Assembly (NCBI RefSeq): GCF_014196715.1
Contig: NZ_JACIEF010000002.1
Coordinates: forward strand, 682,001-746,000
Direction of reading: 5' to 3'
DNA length: 64,000 nucleotides
Origin: Pedobacter zeae
GTDB taxonomy: Bacteria; Bacteroidota; Bacteroidia; Sphingobacteriales; Sphingobacteriaceae
Made by a program: the position numbers and the translations under genes. The notes below the pieces were generated by a model. The model was not told the DNA's origin, did no database searches, and saw only the letters and a program-made list of their open reading frames with translations. The first letter of the stretch is position 1; each line of letters begins with the position of its first letter. Shown piece after piece: positions 63,333-64,000 of this stretch.

Positions 63333-64000
63333 TTATAAAAACATACCGCCTGATGCCTCAATGCGCTGAGCATTGATCCATCTGGCATCTTCGGTACATA
63401 AAAATGCAACTATGCCGCCAATATCGTCAGGCAAACCCACGCGGCCTAAGGCAGTATTGGCAGCTATTCCCGCATTGAGTTGATCGTTATCGCGTACCAC
63501 ACCACCACCAAAATCGGTTTCTATAGCGCCAGGGGCAATGATGTTCGATCTGATTCCTCTTGCTCCCAATTCTTTGGCCTGGTATTTTGTTAAGGTTTCC
63601 ATTGCACCTTTCATCGAAGCATAGGCCGCATAACCCGGGGTTGCAAAACGGGCGAGCCCTGAAGAAATATTAATGATGCCACCACCATCATTTAATAATG
63701 GCAGAGCTTTTTGGGTTAAAAAGAAAGCTCCTTTATAATGGATGTTTACCAAGGCATCAAATTGTTCCTCGGTAGTATCGGCAAATGATGCATGGATGCC
63801 AATCCCGGCATTATTAACCAGGAAGTCGAACTTTTCTGCATGGAAAACAGATTTTAGCACGCTTTTAACTTCCGTAAAAAAGCTATCAAAAGTTTTAGAG
63901 TCGCCAACATTTAACTGTATTGCTGCTGCCGGTACACCCAATGCATTTATTTCGTTTACAGTATCTTCTGCTTCCCCTTTTTTAGATTGATAGGTAATTA
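63333..64000 (-). CDS. short-chain dehydrogenase/reductase (5' partial)
   Basis: A classical SDR running off the right edge of the window, with ~222 residues visible. The reading frame stays open to the edge (residues ITYQSKKGEAEDTVNEINALG precede the first likely in-frame start codon), so the N-terminal TGxxxGIG loop is missing. The visible part has FDFLVNNAGIG, INISSGLARF with the catalytic Ser, and Tyr-x3-Lys (YASMK). The ending RIEASGGMFL is typical. Confidence 0.88.
   Translation of the reverse strand, partial: ITYQSKKGEAEDTVNEINALGVPAAAIQLNVGDSKTFDSFFTEVKSVLKSVFHAEKFDFLVNNAGIGIHASFADTTEEQFDALVNIHYKGAFFLTQKALPLLNDGGGIINISSGLARFATPGYAAYASMKGAMETLTKYQAKELGARGIRSNIIAPGAIETDFGGGVVRDNDQLNAGIAANTALGRVGLPDDIGGIVAFLCTEDARWINAQRIEASGGMFL

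Overview
This window comes from a chromosome of the phylum Bacteroidota, most likely a Pedobacter-like member of the Sphingobacteriaceae. The evidence is the gene order nusG-rplK-rplA-rplJ-rplL-rpoB-rpoC followed by a DUF3467 gene, promoter-like TTG...TAnnTTTG elements instead of the sigma-70 consensus, almost no Shine-Dalgarno sequences, many Bacteroidota-type families (FadL plus SGNH lipoprotein, DUF4136, DUF4870, OmpH-like lipoprotein, long-form aromatic amino acid hydroxylase) and an exonuclease-DnaE fusion. The genus is inferred from family resemblance, not from rRNA.

Layout. 1-11.2 kb: the ribosomal protein and RNA polymerase block on the + strand (nusG partial, L11, L1, L10, L7/L12, RpoB, RpoC), with terminators after nusG, rplL and rpoC. 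11.3-14.2 kb: DUF3467, a FadL-type outer-membrane porin and a coupled SGNH esterase lipoprotein. 14.4-18.3 kb (- strand): tRNA maturation genes miaA, CCA-adding enzyme and tsaC, plus a pRiA4 ORF-3-like acidic protein. 18.7-24.1 kb: DUF4136 lipoprotein, glycosyltransferase, dapD, S4 RNA-binding protein, EcsC-like protein, guanine deaminase and OmpH-like lipoprotein. 24.1-25.0 kb: a gene-free tandem repeat, then gyrB. 27.3-36.8 kb (- strand): bestrophin, Usp-like protein, CrtO-like membrane protein, a two-component system, SRPBCC protein, retropepsin-like protease, S41 peptidase, AraC regulator and mdh. 37-48.6 kb: lipocalin, dnaE, trxA, sugar dehydrogenase, an AT-rich M15 peptidase/secreted protein pair, DUF58, peroxiredoxin, DsbA-like protein and a GH19 chitinase-like enzyme. 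49-60.8 kb: pyruvate oxidase, then a phenylalanine/tyrosine catabolic neighbourhood (hpd, hmgA, fumarylacetoacetase, flavin reductase, phhA) with a few unrelated genes between. 60.8-61.9 kb: a second tandem-repeat block. 61.9-64 kb: GtrA, CAP-domain protein and a partial SDR.

How the genes work together. The clearest pathway is Phe to Tyr (phhA), loss of the amino group (no aminotransferase here), hydroxyphenylpyruvate to homogentisate (hpd), ring opening (hmgA) and hydrolysis of fumarylacetoacetate (FAH). The isomerase step between hmgA and FAH is not in the window. Thioredoxin, peroxiredoxin and the DsbA-like protein make up a redox set.

The most unusual feature is non-coding DNA. At least seven families of palindromic or tandem intergenic repeats occur. 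Two distant tandem arrays (24.27-24.72 and 61.10-61.85 kb) share a hairpin core whose stem appears to covary between them. A doublet of inverted hairpins beside phhA looks like a REPIN. One repeat sits between rpoB and rpoC, one inside the loop of a terminator, and one supplies the last codons of a gene. No tRNA, rRNA, CRISPR array, complete insertion sequence or prophage was found.
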